5,655 bases of DNA from Thermodesulfobacteriaceae bacterium (GTDB lineage Bacteria > Desulfobacterota > Dissulfuribacteria > Dissulfuribacterales > UBA3076): positions 1 through 5,655 of the forward strand of contig DTYO01000091.1 in NCBI GenBank assembly GCA_012961845.1, written 5' to 3'. Shown here piece by piece: positions 5,550 through 5,655 of the stretch. The notes under the pieces were generated by a model, which saw only the letters and a program-made list of their open reading frames with translations, was not told the DNA's origin and made no database searches. The position numbers and the translations under genes are program-made. Each line of letters starts with the position of its first letter. The first letter of the stretch is position 1.

Positions 5550-5655
5550 GGTTTCTCCGCACTCTTCCTGTAGGGTTTGATCTCCAGTGCAACTCCATTT
5601 TTAGAGAGATAAAAGCCAGGAGCCGGTAACAGGCCAGCTCTCCAGCTACAATCTC
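5537..5655 (-). CDS. C-terminal fragment of an unidentified gene entering from beyond the window
   Basis: On the minus strand a frame is open from the window edge to TAA at 5539-5537, giving the last 38 residues of a protein. The end (GFYLSKNGVALEIKPYRKS, then AEKPAIP) has a balanced, protein-like composition and mixed third positions. I do not recognise the family and give no function. It would end 106 bases upstream of the flavin oxidoreductase start on the same strand. A second minus-strand frame, ending at 5500, is also open from the edge, but its product is rich in Arg, Trp and His and looks like an off-frame reading. Since only about 120 bases are visible, the call is tentative. Confidence 0.42.
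   Translation of the reverse strand, partial: DCSWRAGLLPAPGFYLSKNGVALEIKPYRKSAEKPAIP

Noticed and set aside
4903..5580. Long plus-strand open frame opposite the flavin oxidoreductase
   Set aside because: It is antisense to a gene with clear FMN-binding motifs, its product is Cys/Arg-rich without domain features, and it crosses the control region.

Overview
The window reads like a piece of an anaerobic, Gram-negative chromosome, most probably from the Desulfobacterota (former Deltaproteobacteria). This is an inference from three things: a nine-heme c-type cytochrome with an export signal, a flavin oxidoreductase of the nitronate monooxygenase family with a C-terminal cysteine cluster, and moderate GC content with frequent AGG/AGA arginine codons. 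No taxonomic marker gene is present. No tRNA, rRNA, CRISPR array or insertion sequence was seen, and no gene-free stretch exceeds 300 bases.

Layout from left to right. (1) Positions 32-268, plus strand: a small C4 zinc-ribbon protein whose frame is interrupted by a single TGA at 119-121. The reading frame and the second CxxC pair continue unchanged after it, and a hairpin follows at a distance compatible with a bacterial SECIS. (2) 234-1562, minus: folC, dihydrofolate/folylpolyglutamate synthase, converging on and overlapping the 3' end of the small gene, with a terminator-like hairpin inside that gene. (3) 1563-1652: a 90-base divergent control region with a perfect TATAAT facing folC. (4) 1653-3167, plus: a putative lipoprotein carrying nine CxxCH heme sites and a heme-free C-terminal domain. 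(5) 3233-4300, plus: ilvE, branched-chain amino acid aminotransferase. (6) 4276-5430, minus: the nitronate monooxygenase-like flavoprotein, overlapping the end of ilvE by 25 bases. (7) 5431-5536: a short control region with -35-like elements and part of an imperfect palindrome. (8) 5537-5655, minus: probably the last 38 codons of an unidentified gene that begins beyond the window.

The genes do not form one pathway. folC (folate polyglutamylation) and ilvE (last step of Val/Leu/Ile synthesis) are housekeeping genes. The cytochrome and the flavoprotein are redox accessory genes without their partners in view. Orientation alternates gene by gene, so most genes look like single transcription units. 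The observation most worth following is the in-frame UGA in the zinc-ribbon gene. It is either selenocysteine/readthrough recoding in a small protein not known for it, or a simple nonsense mutation, and the sequence alone cannot decide.
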